Shown here: positions 1 through 12,900 of the stretch, in pieces | Layout of the letters: each line of letters begins with the position of its first letter | Position numbering within the stretch: position 1 is the stretch's first letter | Assembly: GCF_024868665.1 (NCBI RefSeq) | Contig: NC_079897.1 | Span: 3,399,809 to 3,463,808, forward strand | Direction: 5' to 3' | Source of the DNA: Triplophysa rosa | Taxonomy: Eukaryota > Chordata > Actinopteri > Cypriniformes > Nemacheilidae | DNA: 64,000 nt | Notes under the pieces: generated by a model | The model's input: the letters and a program-made list of their open reading frames with translations, nothing else | What the model was told of the DNA's origin: nothing | Database searches by the model: none | Translations under genes and position numbers: made by a program

Positions 1-230
1 GGTCACGGTTTCTATCGGCACCTTACTCGAAAACCATCGAGAGCAATCGCATACTGTTGATTTATATTTATAAGCCTCCTTCCCACCTCGAGACGATAAA
101 TCGTGAAGTGCGTTTTAATGGACTGCGCCTCGCGGTAAATAGCGGAGCCTATGTGTCCGATCGCGCGCGTAAACATGTCTAAGAATTATGAACGGGCTTT
201 CCAGATGTCACAACACTCAAATGATTTACC

Positions 231-1293
231 ATGAGAGGAGTGAACATGTGTTGGAAGATTATTGCGACATTCAGCTTCAACTGCTTTAAAGGTTCGCCGT
301 CGTCTTCACAAAGGTAGGTCATGCTTTCCGAAAACTGTCAATGTTGCGCATTTTTTTGTAGGAACATGTAACTGCTTGCGCGCATATGCATGCAGAACTG
401 TATGAATCGTGAACAACAGGGGTGTGTTGCTATGGCAATACCTGATGTGAACATCATGTTTTTGAAGATAATGCATTGTTGGCTACATGTAGTATTGCAA
501 ATGCACATGTGTAGTACATCCGATTAAGAAAAAAAGACGTGAAGATAACAGTGACATGATATGTTGAGGTGTAACGTGTGAATGTAGAACACATCTCAGG
601 GAGACAATATAGGTTAAGCGACATGGCTTTTCTAGAGCTCTCATTGCTTAGGTGAGCATTCTCAGTTAGGTGTCATCAATTTTGTCTCAAATGTCTCTCC
701 AAAAATTGGGACACAAATGCTAAAGTATTGGAAAACAAAGCTATAAAATAAATGTTGATAGCAAAACAGATCATTTGGTCCTTTGGAAAAAGGATTTGGA
801 GACCTTAGGGCGAAGAAAAACAATATGCTGTCAAGAACATTCAAACTATATTTATGCATCACACCTTTATCCGAAGCGAATTACGCGTTCCATGCAAAAA
901 CTCTACCCAAATAACTCTGGTTTGTGTTTGTTCTGCAGGTCGTCCACAAAGCTCGGCTCCAGTCAAGCAGCCAGTATGGAGAGCAGCTCGCTCACAGGCA
1001 GTCTGTCTCTGGGATCAGATGTTCCTCACTGCCAGTGCTGCATCTCTTATGAGGCCAGACTGAAGCGCCTCTCCTGCGGACACCTCTACTGTGACCCCTG
1101 CTCCGATCAGATTGTTAACCTGGCTTTTGAAGATATAGAAGGCCTGGCCGAATATCCCTGCCCTATGTGTAAAACCCTCCGTCGTCTGGGAGGCTTCGCT
1201 CCGTCTCACAGCTACCAGGGCATGATCCACTGTTCACCCTTTGGAAGTCAGAAACAGAAGCTGGTTGAGGAGAAGGGAGGCCAGTGGGAATAA
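231..1293 (+). CDS. Small RING-finger protein, two coding exons, unassigned
   Basis: Exon 1 is 231-313 and ends at a GTAGGT donor in phase 2. Exon 2 is 939-1293 and follows a TTCTGCAG acceptor in the matching phase. Together they give 145 residues and a TAA stop. The start ATG at 231 is preceded in frame by TGA at 222-224, so it is the first possible start in this exon; a second ATG follows at 246. The C-terminal half holds a C3HC4-like RING: CQCC, then CGHLYC and DPC, then CPMC. Such domains usually bind two zinc ions and recruit E2 ubiquitin-conjugating enzymes. The first 28 residues are partly hydrophobic and Cys-rich, with no clear transmembrane segment. It is convergent with mtmr11. The RING call is good; substrate, partner and gene name are unknown to me. 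A further upstream exon is possible but not needed. Confidence 0.72.
314..938 (+). other. Intron of the RING-finger gene
   Basis: It starts with GTAGGT after position 313 and ends with a pyrimidine-rich stretch and TTCTGCAG at 931-938. The phases on both sides match. Nothing else is recognised inside. Confidence 0.65.
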
Positions 1294-1306
1294 TCGAGTC
1301 GTTTAA

Positions 1307-1585
1307 AGGCATAGTTTACCTGAAAAACTAATTTTTGCATCATTTACTCACTCTCGTGTCATGCCATATGTGTATATGACTCTTGGAATACAAAAGATAT
1401 TTTCAGAAATGTACTTTTGTGTCAATACAATGGAAGTGAAAGGGAGGCCAATGTTGTTTGGTTACCAACATTCTTTAAAATATTGTCTTTTGTGTTCTGT
1501 GGATTAAAGAAAGTCATAAAGGTTTGGAATGACGCGAGGATGAGTAAATGATGGAAGAATTGTCATTTTTAGGTGAACTGTCTCT
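1307..1585. repeat. TTAA-flanked palindromic MITE (AGTTCACC family), full copy
   Basis: TTAA at 1303-1306 and 1586-1589 bracket ends that are inverted copies of each other (AGGCATAGTTTACC / GGTGAACTGTCTCT). The middle has the family hallmarks CATCATTTACTCAC, ACAAAAGATATTTT and the inverted forms. It begins 13 bases after the RING stop codon and so is probably in that 3' UTR. Other copies: 5534-5692, 8925-9169, 9265-9487, 16307-16452, 17381-17516, 19214-19506, 20023-20350, 26927-27181, 28418-28740, 30939-31268 and part of 38975-39220. Confidence 0.8.
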
Positions 1586-2254
1586 TTAATACAGTGGCTC
1601 TCTACTGGTTACACTGCAGGATGCAGATTTTACATTGGCCATCATGTGGTGACCCCTCATAGTACCAAAATTGATTATTGCACAAAAGTGAACACAAATG
1701 TCTATTATTATTATTATTATTAGGCTGAATATTATGCATAATGAAGTATCAGATTAACTGGGACATACTGTACAGTCTTTATAACCAATGACAAAATATA
1801 GATAAGCATCTGTGGAATTTATTATCTGTAAAATGAGAATGAATCGTTAAGTCAGATTATTCAATAGATTTGATATGCTTAAAGAAATGTTGATGCTGAA
1901 AGCACAAAAGAGGTTTTTCTCATATCTGGTGATACTCCAGATTCAGTTTGTATTCTGTTCGTGATTGAAGTGCAGATGATATACAGTAGTGAAGTAGAGC
2001 AGTTTCCTTTAACATTTCTAAGTGTTTATTTGTATTTTTGTAATGAGTGCTGTTGATGTAAACGTTTATACCTTTGCAATTCATGGATTTTAAAACTATA
2101 TCACAGTGTAATGCATTTTGCAAAGTGTTCATGTTGTAAATATCTATTTTGATAAGATGTGTCATGTTTTTAATACGCCGGAATAAGCATTGGTAAGGAA
2201 GCCAAGAAATATATTCAGGAACTATAAGATGTATTTATTTATCTAAAATGCGCC

Positions 2255-2260
2255 AATAAA
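2255..2260 (+). terminator. Likely poly(A) signal AATAAA of the RING-finger gene
   Basis: AATAAA about 960 bases after the stop codon, followed by a GT-containing stretch (GGTTGTTATA). The implied 3' UTR (1294 to about 2280) contains a complete TTAA-flanked MITE. No transcript evidence is available. Confidence 0.45.
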
Positions 2261-2280
2261 GGTTGTTATAAAAGAATAAG

Positions 2281-3527
2281 AAAAGCTGTTTAAGTGCCTG
2301 TGGCAGTTTAAAGGGTGGAAATTACAAAACATATTTTGCAAATCGATTTAAGGCAAGTATTGGTCATTGCCCTAAATCAGAGCAATCCTTGTGCCGTCTA
2401 ATATTTGATATCCAAGAAACAAAACCAATCAGATTTTTCAAGTGAACATAATCGGCTGTGAAACACATTTATACTGACATGTGACTGAATAATTCAGGGT
2501 GAAATTTAAACAAATACCGTATGTTAACGTCACTAGCACCCTTTTCATTGCTTGACATTCTGAGAGACTGAGGATCTATGTTAATCTATACCCTTTAACA
2601 AAATTTTTTACAAGATAATGACGGGAGAAGACAAAATCTCATGTTGAAAGAGTTCCTGGAACATGCAGGTAAAAATACGTATTAAAATCATATTAAAATG
2701 TCCTTTAACATTAGAATGAAGTTCTTGTGCTCACTTTTTCTTCATAACTTGCACATTTACTGTAGTTCCTTCTCATCATGAAGTTATAAAAAATACATCA
2801 CAATTTCATGAAGAAATAACACTTAAATATGCACTAAAACGGCAGAGTATAATAATGCTTGTAATGTCAACTATATTGCATCTAGTTTCCTTCAATTCTT
2901 TCCTTTTTTAGTTTTAATACTAATAGAATACAAAAATGCATAATTTACTGGACATCATCGTACCACTGTGTGTGAATAAAGAGAGGCAAGCAGAAGCTGA
3001 ACTTTCTTTGACTGTTTTGTCTCCATCTAGTGGCCGTACAAGAAACTGCAAAACCTGTTACAATATAATAGTTACAGCAGCCATTTTCTTGCCTATTTTA
3101 CAAGCCTACCGTACCATAAAATACCACTAAACTACAGCGAAGGTACCGAACAAATTTTTTGGCATGAACTTTAGACACGTAACATTTAACATGCAGACAC
3201 AGTTTTTTCTATTGTCACTGCTGTCACCATCTACTTAATCTTAATACTCACTGTCCAAACTTGTGGCGGTCTCTGGGAGAACTTAATTTTTTTTTTCAAA
3301 AAAGAGGAAGAATTTCAACAGATGACCTTTTTTTTGCCAAGCTATTTTTCTTTCAATACTATATAGCTGCTCACACAGAAGAAGCCCCATGCTGTGCATT
3401 GTCTCTTTTAAATCCACATGTGTGCATAGAAAAACGTTTCTGATGAAGTTCCTGATTTGTACCGTATTTTAAAGCATTTGTCCACTGGATAGCAACACTA
3501 GAGAACGTCGCTTCTCCTGCCTACAGA
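2281..3527. other. Interval between two convergent genes
   Basis: AT-rich sequence without a supported gene. It should hold the 3' UTR of mtmr11 on the minus strand, since the mtmr11 stop codon is at 3528-3530. I could not pick one convincing minus-strand poly(A) signal. Confidence 0.4.
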
Positions 3528-3941
3528 TCAGTGTGTGTTTCCTGCGTGTTTGGGATATTTGGCACTAGGAGATGGAATGTAACGCTGGACTGATTGTGAC
3601 TCTTGTTGGTGGCCGAACAGAAACGTGTGCTTGCCGCTAATCCTCTGTGCAGACCTGGGCGGCTCGGAGGCGGTCCATGGGGCTCTGGTAAGGTTTGTGG
3701 GTCGGGTTGACCCTCTGCTGGCCGGTGGCTGGTGTTGAGAGGATCTAGAGGAGAAGAGGAAGGTCCCATTGTTGGCGTTCTGGTTGAGGTTGGACTCCAG
3801 CCGACGTGGCTCCTGTTGTCTGGTCTGGTGTTCAGGGTGTCTGACAGAAGCCTGAGCGAGTTTCTCTCCGAGCTCCTGCACTTCAAAGGCCAGCTGATCT
3901 AAAGGATGCTGGCTGCAGGAAGACATGGGGTGCGAAAAGGC
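3528..3941 (-). CDS. mtmr11: mtmr11 last coding exon
   Basis: The acceptor TCCGTAG is followed by 137 codons and TGA (3528-3530). An N-terminal helical stretch (LDQLAFEVQELGEKLA) corresponds to the C-terminal helix in relatives. The rest is polar, Ser/Gln/Pro-rich and probably disordered, and makes this protein longer than the human one. Confidence 0.8.
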   Translation of the reverse strand, partial: AFSHPMSSCSQHPLDQLAFEVQELGEKLAQASVRHPEHQTRQQEPRRLESNLNQNANNGTFLFSSRSSQHQPPASRGSTRPTNLTRAPWTASEPPRSAQRISGKHTFLFGHQQESQSVQRYIPSPSAKYPKHAGNTH

Positions 3942-6900
3942 CTACGGACAGGAAGGAGAGAAAACAAGGACTCGCTGTTACAAAAACACCCATGATCTCA
4001 CAATGCCTTTGTAGACAACTTGGTGTATATATAGTTTATATTATATAACGTACAGCCTGATTGATCTTCTACTGTATATTATAACATACAGCCTATATTG
4101 TCTACTTGTCTATAGTATATCATAACATACATTATATGCTCTTCTACAGTATATCATAATATATAGCCTTTATCTCCTATATCATAACCTATATTCTATC
4201 TAATGTGCTCTTCTATATTATCATATTTGATCATACTGTATATATTATTATATATAGCCTATATTATCTATTCTATACTTCTCTATTATAAATGCTCCTA
4301 TATTTTATATGATCTACATCTCTATATAATTTTCTATATAATATTATATAAAAGAGTAGATTATATAGGAAAAAGGTTAAAAAATAGGAGACTATATAAT
4401 ATAAAAAAGAACCGATTTTTTCTTATATAGAATGTCTACTATATTATATATATATATATATATCCTATACATATATAAACACTTATATAAATAAGTGTAT
4501 ATAATATGCATGCATGTGTATATATGTGTGTATACATAATATACTGTATGTATATATTAAACAAATGCAGGTATTTTTTAAAGTTATGTTGTCAACCATG
4601 TGGTCAGATCCGAAAGAGTTTACCTGGGGGTGTAGCGCACCCCGTAAATAGCATCCCCTCCATACTCTGACACAGGGCCCTATGAGGAGGGGCAGCAGGG
4701 GCTCGAACGGATCATGTAGGGTGGTGGTGTTTTCTGAGGGATCAGAGAGTGAACAGGCTCTGATGAGCCGCTCAAGTCCGGACAAACCCTCGGAGGAAGG
4801 AGCCCTGCGGTGACTCTTCCAGTAAGAGCCGGAGTTCCCGCTCCGCCAGGGCAGCAGGTTTGAGGGATTGGAGAATGAACTACGAGACAGCAGGAACACC
4901 GAACCCGGCAGTCCATCACTGTGCTGAGAGACAGAGACAAAATAAACACACTCTTTAACAGGGTAATGAAGAGGTACAGTCATACTGACAGCCCAATTAG
5001 AAAAATGAGCTAAATGTGGCACAGGTTGGCCTCTTTTCTAAAGAACATCCTTCTGATTTATAGCCAACTAGGGCAGCCATGAAAACATGAATCAATGATG
5101 ATCATCTTGACATGCACGTTGCCTATTACCTCATAATTAACGCCTCTGTCCTGTACTATCAAATCCCTTATCAATGTTGAGCCTCCTATATAGGGAATGA
5201 GAAAGTCTGTAATCATTTAGCTGTGGCTTTTCATTTGAAGTGACCTACAATAGACGCATTACAGCCACAATCCCCCAGGAGCAACCTGAGATTAGAGAAA
5301 TAATTCACCATCTAATTGTTTTCATCATCTAACTCACCGTCACGTTGTCCCAAACTTAATAAAACCATAATGAAACCATAGGCTGGATGTCTGAGCTGCT
5401 GTATTGGAAACAATGAAAGTGATCTCTACATGTGAAGCACTATTAAGACACCAGACTTCGATTTCACTGTATTTGAAGTCTTTAATAGCAGCAGCTTTGT
5501 GTGATCAACTCAACATTGTTGCAAAAAAGACTAAAGGAATAGTTTACCCAAAAATAAAATGTCATCATTTATTCACCCACAAGTCATTGCAAATCTCTAT
5601 ATGACAGTACTGTATATGAAACACAAAAGAAGATATTTTGAGAAATGTCCCAGTGGTTTTGTGTTCATACAATGGAAGTCAATGGTGTCATTGCTTTGCT
5701 TAAATGGTTTAACTCCTATCCCAAACCACCCTTCTTTCTATGCATGAGGGCTGATGGCCGTTTACATACATCTGACTGCAGGTAAATCTCACCCAGCTGC
5801 GCTCCAGGTTTGTATTGAGGTTTCCGTTGAGGACGGGTGGAATACAGGCGGCCTGTGACACAGGTTGTGTGAAGCGGGCTCGCCTCGAGCTGCTGTACTG
5901 CAGGGCCCAGTCCCACACCGGAGGGAAAGGCGGGTCCACCGGTTCCTCTGGTTCACCCATGGGCAGCTCCCTCAGCCCATTGACAGGCGTGTAGCTCTGG
6001 GGCAGATGCTGCGGGGGAATTTCACGTCTGTTTTATGCTTGTAGAATGTTAAGGGATAGTTTCAAGGTCTGACATGTTTTGAAAATTCGGGCTGCAGTAC
6101 CTGCGAGCGGCGACATCTTTCCCTCTGAGAGTTGGCCAGGAAGCTACTGAAGAGCGGCAGCTGCACGCTGTCATGCAGAGCCAGCAGGTACTCTTCTGTA
6201 AGCTGGAAGCGGGTGGGATATTGAGACCACAGCTGCCACACACAGTCAAGGAACAGCAGAAACACAGGGGCCTGTCGGAGAGCACGGCACATTTATTAAA
6301 CACAATCTCAACAAGACTCTTATTGTAAATTCCTAAATTACTTAAATAGGTATACAAGGAGCAGTGATCCTACTGGACTGTCAGCATAGTCAGATTTTTT
6401 TAGGCCGCACACTGTAGGCATGCTCACAACATAAGGGTTAAATGTCATTTTTTTTGCAGAATTTAAACGGGCACTACATACGTCATTTGCGAGTAAGGCT
6501 ATAACCTACAACAAACTCCTTGCAATGTTTAATTCAATACGGTGGTCATTTTTGTGGAAAATGTTATTATAAACATTTTTTACAACTGAAAAATATTGAT
6601 CAAATGTATTTTTTTGTGAATTCAGAGTGTCTTTAATATAACTACATGATAACATCGAACTATAAAGATTTTATTCATATAATTCATTCCATACCAAAAA
6701 ATGCTCAAAAATAGCAATATTACATTGATATCGCCTTCGTATCTCCATATTTCGTGATTTTGATTTTTTGCCATAAAACTTTATTGTTAGTCACTTTTTA
6801 TGTTTGTCACTGGGTTTTGCAAATATCCAACCAATAAAAAGTATTAAAAAGTTCTTGTCAACTGAAAAACAACAAATCTGAATCTGAGGTTTCGGAAGGA

Positions 6901-9900
6901 CACACATATTGGGCAACATGGCTATTTTAGTTTACTAAAATATAGATTTTGAAAATGTTTCTGTATAAATACAAAATACTGGCCTAAAAACGTAAACAAT
7001 TAAAATGTTGCCTCAGAAATAACCTGAAATAAGTTTAAGGCACTGAAATTATAATAATGAACTAAGATAAAAGTTAATTAATTGTATATAGCAACATAAT
7101 AAATAAACAAATAAATAATAAAATGACAAAAGTATACAGTATATGCATATAAATATTTTAACCAAAAATAACAAAAACTAAAATATTAGTAAAATTTTGT
7201 CAAATATGTCAAACTACAAGAAAGCTAAAAACAAAACTAGAATAACTTAATTAAAAACCGTTCATGAATGAACTATATAAATGGTTTCTGTCTGTTTTTC
7301 TTGACCTCTTCTTTATCACAGTCCCTGTGGTAGTTGATGCGGCTGAGGAATTTGTGTCCGGCTGTAATCCATTCCTTCTGCACCAGACTCTGAAATCCAG
7401 CTACAGTCCTGCAGTGAGGATCACACATCACCTGCACCAGACTAGAGACCACACAGTTCATGTCTCGATCCTCCGACTCTAAAGAAACACAGAGAAAAAA
7501 ACAAATCTACTTAATCACTGTCTTGAATAAATTACTGTGACTTCTAAGGGTTACAATGCATTCTAACTTTCTATGGATGAAAAAAAACAATCACATAATG
7601 AAATGAAATCTTATTTTTAACAGGAGTTGGATTTTGGCATGCACAAGTGTAAATAAATTTGCGACCACACAAAAGTTTCATGCAAATGAAAACAAGATTT
7701 GCAGCATTTTACTGTTTTCTTACATGTAACAAATGTTTTTTTTTAGTAAAACTAAAACTTCATACTGTGAAGCTGAAATAAAAATGAATATATATTTATT
7801 CATATATCATGAAATAAATTGCCTTTATTCTACGGACTTCCATTTTTCCCGCACACATTTAAAAAGCAGTACAGTCTGAAGTCTGAAAAACATATTTTCT
7901 CACCTAACTTTCACTTTTACACCGTGTCTACACCGGATGCGGCACGACAAGAGACAATAGAACGAATTAGAACCCAATATAATTAAACAATTTGTCTACA
8001 CCGGACGTGGCGCGACATTCCCATTAGAACAAGCCATGTGTTGCGTCGCATCGCGCCGCATCCGGTGTAGACACGGTGTTACAATTCACATTTAATTTGG
8101 GCATGTGAATTTATTTCACGGTTGTTATTTACAAATCGCACTCTGCGCATGCCAATTCTAGGCATCATTTTCACTTCTTAAGTTTTAACTTCTTAAGTCA
8201 TCACAAAAACTGCACTGCACTTTAAACCTTACATGACAGGATTGCTTTAAAGTTCTCAGAATATGGCTTTGAACAGTGGATCAGGAGGTTTTATCGCTCT
8301 CTCTCTCTCTCTCTCGTGTTGTGGTTCTGCTGGCAGCACATGTGGTGAACAGGTTCACAGTGATAGATGGAGAATGTCAAACTCATCTGAGAAACTCGTT
8401 CCTAAAGCTATTTGCTGCTTGTCAGGATGCAGAAAATATTGATGATTATTGGAGGGCAACTGTGGGTCACGCCGAGAAAAACAAACGGTTTGGAGGAACA
8501 TAAAATAAAATGGAATTTAAAGAATTGGAGGGCATTGCCAGATGTGTCTGTTCATTGGTTTATGAGTTAAGAGAAAAAAACTGAACCTCTGTGTGTCAGT
8601 TATTGTTTTTATCATCTTTAAAGTGAAGCATGGAATTTCTGAGACACTTGCATCACCAAACGTATTGCAATTCCATTTGCTATTGGTTGGTTGAACAGAA
8701 GCTATGCTCACGTCACTGGTCAGTTTAAGGCTGCTGTGTTTGGTTATAAAAATCATTACAAAAAAAAACTGACCACAAATCAATCCTTCCATAAAATAAA
8801 CAACAATTTGCTTTTATACATGAGGCCCAGAAACAATAAAACTCCAATACAATAATAATGACACAAAGATGTGAAACAGCCAAAGAGCAAAATGAGTTTG
8901 TCTTTTTGTTTATTTATTTGTATATTTCACTCATAATTTACTCACCCTCATGTCATTCCAAAACTCACTGTATGAGTTTTTTTCTTTTGAAGAACACAAA
9001 AGAAGATATTTTGAACAATGTTGATAACCAAACAATACTGCCCCCCATTGACTTCCATTGTACGGACACAAAACCATTCCTCAAAATATCTTCTTTTGTG
9101 TTCCAGACGAAAGACAGTCAAACATGTAAATGATGACAGTTTTTAGTTTTGTGTGAACCATCCCTTAAAAGGTGATGAACACAGAGAAATAAATATGGAA
9201 GATTGCTTGTAACCAAACAGTTCTTGTAACCAAACAGGCCACCATATATTAAATATATTAAAATATCAAGAAGATATTTTGAAGAATGTAGGAAAACAAA
9301 CAGTTCTGGGACAGTTCAATTTTCCTACAATGGTAGACAATGGTGGCCAAGAACTCTTTGGTCACAAGCATTCTTCTAAATATCTTTCTCTGTGCTCATC
9401 AGAACAAAGAAATGTATGCAGATTTGGAACAACTCGAGGGTGAGGAACTGATGACAGAATTTTTATTTTTGGGTGTACTGTCCCTTTAAGTAATCATACA
9501 ATAAGCACAATAATGTACATTTGATTGTCTTTTTCACACTCCTTTTGCTTCTGCCAGTTTTGATCGCCTGACGGGGTTTATTTTGCAATAAAGACATTAA
9601 TAAAAACGCATTATAGCATGTGTGCTGTTGTTCAGATATTATTAGATGTATGGTTAGACAAAGAGAAAATCACCTCAGGCAACGGTGATCTCTGTATATG
9701 GTACAGTAAAGAAATGCTTCTGAAGTCATCATGTGTCAATAGGGTGCGAAGTTCAGAGACAGGTCAGATGCCTGTTAATGATCAACATGACTAACCTTGG
9801 AGAACAACAGTCATGTGACCTCCTCTGAGCAAACAAGCGACCTCTGCTGCTTTTCTCAGAAAGCACCTGCGGAGACGCAACAATCACATCACACACAGCA

Positions 9901-9920
9901 GGGCAAACCAAACAAACACA

Positions 9921-9958
<38 letters not shown>

Positions 9959-12900
9959 CGCACGCACGCACGCACGCACGCACGCACACGCACGCACACG
10001 CACGCACGCACACACAGCAGGCTAAAACACACACAGATCAATACACTGACTGTCACTTTGTATTGTTATATAAGAAGCTGTTCAAATCGTTCACTGCAAT
10101 GTTAAGACTGTTACATAATGTTCAATGTTTTACTATTGCTACTGTATTAAACACATATAACAAGCTAGAATTTCAGTCAAAACATGACGCTGTGAGAAAT
10201 GTTTCAGTGCTGTGACACTGTTTCAGTCATCAGTTACAACCACACACACATACAGATATTTGTGTTTATATACCTGATATAGTCGAGCCAGCGTGTGCTC
10301 TCAAGTGTGGAGAGCCATTTATCATCTGGCACTGATACAGACGATGAAATATCTGTGAGACAAAAACTTATTTAACTGAGCAACATTTTGTAACCGAGTG
10401 TTGCATTAGCATCACATACAAGGTTGTGGTTTCGATTCAGTGACACAACTGAACCGGTTCCTGTAGGTCAACTGGTAGGGCAGGGAACACATCAAAATGC
10501 ATTTACTTAGATGCTTTTTATAGAAAGTGACTTGCAGTGCATTCAGTCAAATGCATAAAAATAAACCTCGTACTGAGACCGTCAGGAATGTTCCAGCATT
10601 CCAACATCACACAACAGAAATGCAAAAACCTTGCCAGTTGAAGAGAAATGTGAAGAATCAAAGTGTCGATGCTGCGCGCTACTGCGAGGAATGTTGTGGG
10701 TTTAACCACGGGAAGAATTTGAGGCTATAGATGAAAAACATTTCTGTTTCTCAGTAACACTGAAATTGATCTTTTCACACGACGAATGCTCTTTGGTTTG
10801 ACCTTTGCACGTCTTCAGACAGTTACCGTATCCAAGTGTCTCAACAGCTGTTGCACAAAAAAAGTTCAACATTTACCCACAGAGAGTGCAAGTCTCCGAA
10901 AAAAATAACCAGCTTAACCGGAAAAACGTCAGCTCAACTACATTTTGATCAGCATAAACCAGCCTGGACCAGTATGAAGGTTCATTTTGAACAAGGTTTC
11001 ACTTTTTCAGAATGTCTTAGTAATATATTTCCGACACAATGGACCAAAAGCACTGACCGCCCAGACAAAGCGTCCGAAGTCTCGTGTGAGCCACCTGGAT
11101 GTCCGCGGGCGATGGCATTTCCTCCCCGAGGTCCACGATCACACACATCTGCTGACCACCAAACAGCACCAGCTCCAGATTCCTAAAGATCACAGAAGCT
11201 CCATTACCGACCTTGTTGGATCAACTAAGAGATGTGAATTGTATATATTTTATATAGGAATAAGAAACACACCTGATGTCATCCTTCTCATGGTAGATGT
11301 TATTTTGGAAGCTGGCCATTCTTAATAAATCGCTGCCCCGTGGATGTCGCCAGCACCATCGCTGAGAGAAAGACATCAAATTAGAATATGATTCATTTAC
11401 ATTCCCACATTTAGCAAATGCTTTTAAGCAACTTATAATAATATAATAAGTGAAGAATAAAGGGATCACAATATACTTTTAATGCATAGAAATGTAAGCA
11501 ATGGTTAAGAATGGCTAAGCAAAAATGGAAAATTCTGACTATTATTGTATTTTTAGTTTTATGCAACTTGTTCATTAAAGGTGCAATGCGGAGTTTTGGT
11601 GGCATCTAGCGGTGAGGTTGCGAATTGCAAGCAACCCCTCCCTTTCAAAGCACTACAGCGGATCACAAGACAAAGATGTTGTTGCGTTTTCGCCGAAGGA
11701 GATAACGCATTTACGAAACGCGCTCTGTAGAGCAGTTTGTCCGTTTAGGGCTAATGTAGAAACAACATGGTGAACTCCATGTAAGGGGATCCGCGGTGTA
11801 TGTATATAGAAATAGCTCAAGGTAATAAAAAACATAACGCTTCATTATCTAAGGTCTTTATACGCCTCTGAAGACATAGTTATGTACATTATATTGCATT
11901 TCTGTCAATAGATCCTCCAAAAAAACTACACACTGGACCTTTAAAGACAGAAAATTGCAAATACATTAAGACGTATTTTCAAAACAAACCTAATACTGTG
12001 GGCGAGGACACAATCATTATTAACAGGATTTTATTCAGTTGTGAAGAGAAAGTAGTTATTATTGGTTAATATTATTTTTGCCAACTAGAGGAGTCACAAT
12101 ATTCCAGTATTGTCAAGAACCGTGATGTTAAAAACATGACTATCGATATCATGTTAATACTACACATATGAAAATATCGTAAATTATTCAGCACCCATTC
12201 AAAATGTTGCTTTTAAAGAGCCACAATGGTTACAAATGCTCTCTCTCAACCTCTCCATACTTGTATTTTAAGAGTGAAAAAAAGTAGTACTAATAGCATA
12301 ATTAAAGGGGTCATATGACACGGCTAAAACGAATATTATGGTTTGTTTTAGATGTAATGCAATGTGTATACACGATGTAAGGTTCAAAAACGCTGTATTT
12401 TCCACATACCGTGCATGTTTGTATCTCCTCTTTGCCCCGCCTCTCTGAAACGAGTGGATTTTTCACAAAGCTCATCGCTCTGAAAAGTGAGGTGTGCTAT
12501 GATTGGCCAGTTAACCAGTGCGTAGTGATTGGTCGAATACTGCAAGCGTGTGATGGAAATGTAACGCCTCTTACCATATTTGGGACATCAGGTTCCTCTT
12601 CAATTGTACTGACAGGTACGCCCACCTTACTTGCGTATATATTTTGGCGGTCTTAGTCAAATCATACCACGAACTGACGTAGATTTGTGGGGGTGTGGTT
12701 ACACGAGGCGTTTCAGGCAGGTCTGGGTGAGCATTCGCTTTTAGATAGAATGCATCTTTTGTTCCGACACTTTCATTTTTGCAATTTTACGCGTCTAATA
12801 CATGCACGGGCAACTTATAACACACCAAAGACACAGAAAAACACGTATTCGCGCCATATGACCCCTTTAAAAAAAAAAGCAATTCAATAGGCAACACTAT

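Noticed and set aside
775..938. N-terminal extension of the RING open frame (ATG at 775)
   Set aside because: The frame upstream of 939 crosses a good 3' splice site (TTCTGCAG), and exon 1 at 231-313 joins in phase. The extension is intron read-through.
4203..4430. Tyr/Ile-rich open frame of 75 aa
   Set aside because: AT-rich tandem repeat in an mtmr11 intron, with no splice or family support.
9753..10105. Open frames of 93 and 102 aa over the CA repeat
   Set aside because: They consist of Cys-Val/Ala or Thr-His runs produced by simple repeats. Only the 9796-9866 part is coding, as an mtmr11 exon in another frame.
10375..10500. Possible tRNA gene
   Set aside because: Box A- and B-like words are in the wrong order and no cloverleaf can be drawn. 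At most it is SINE debris.
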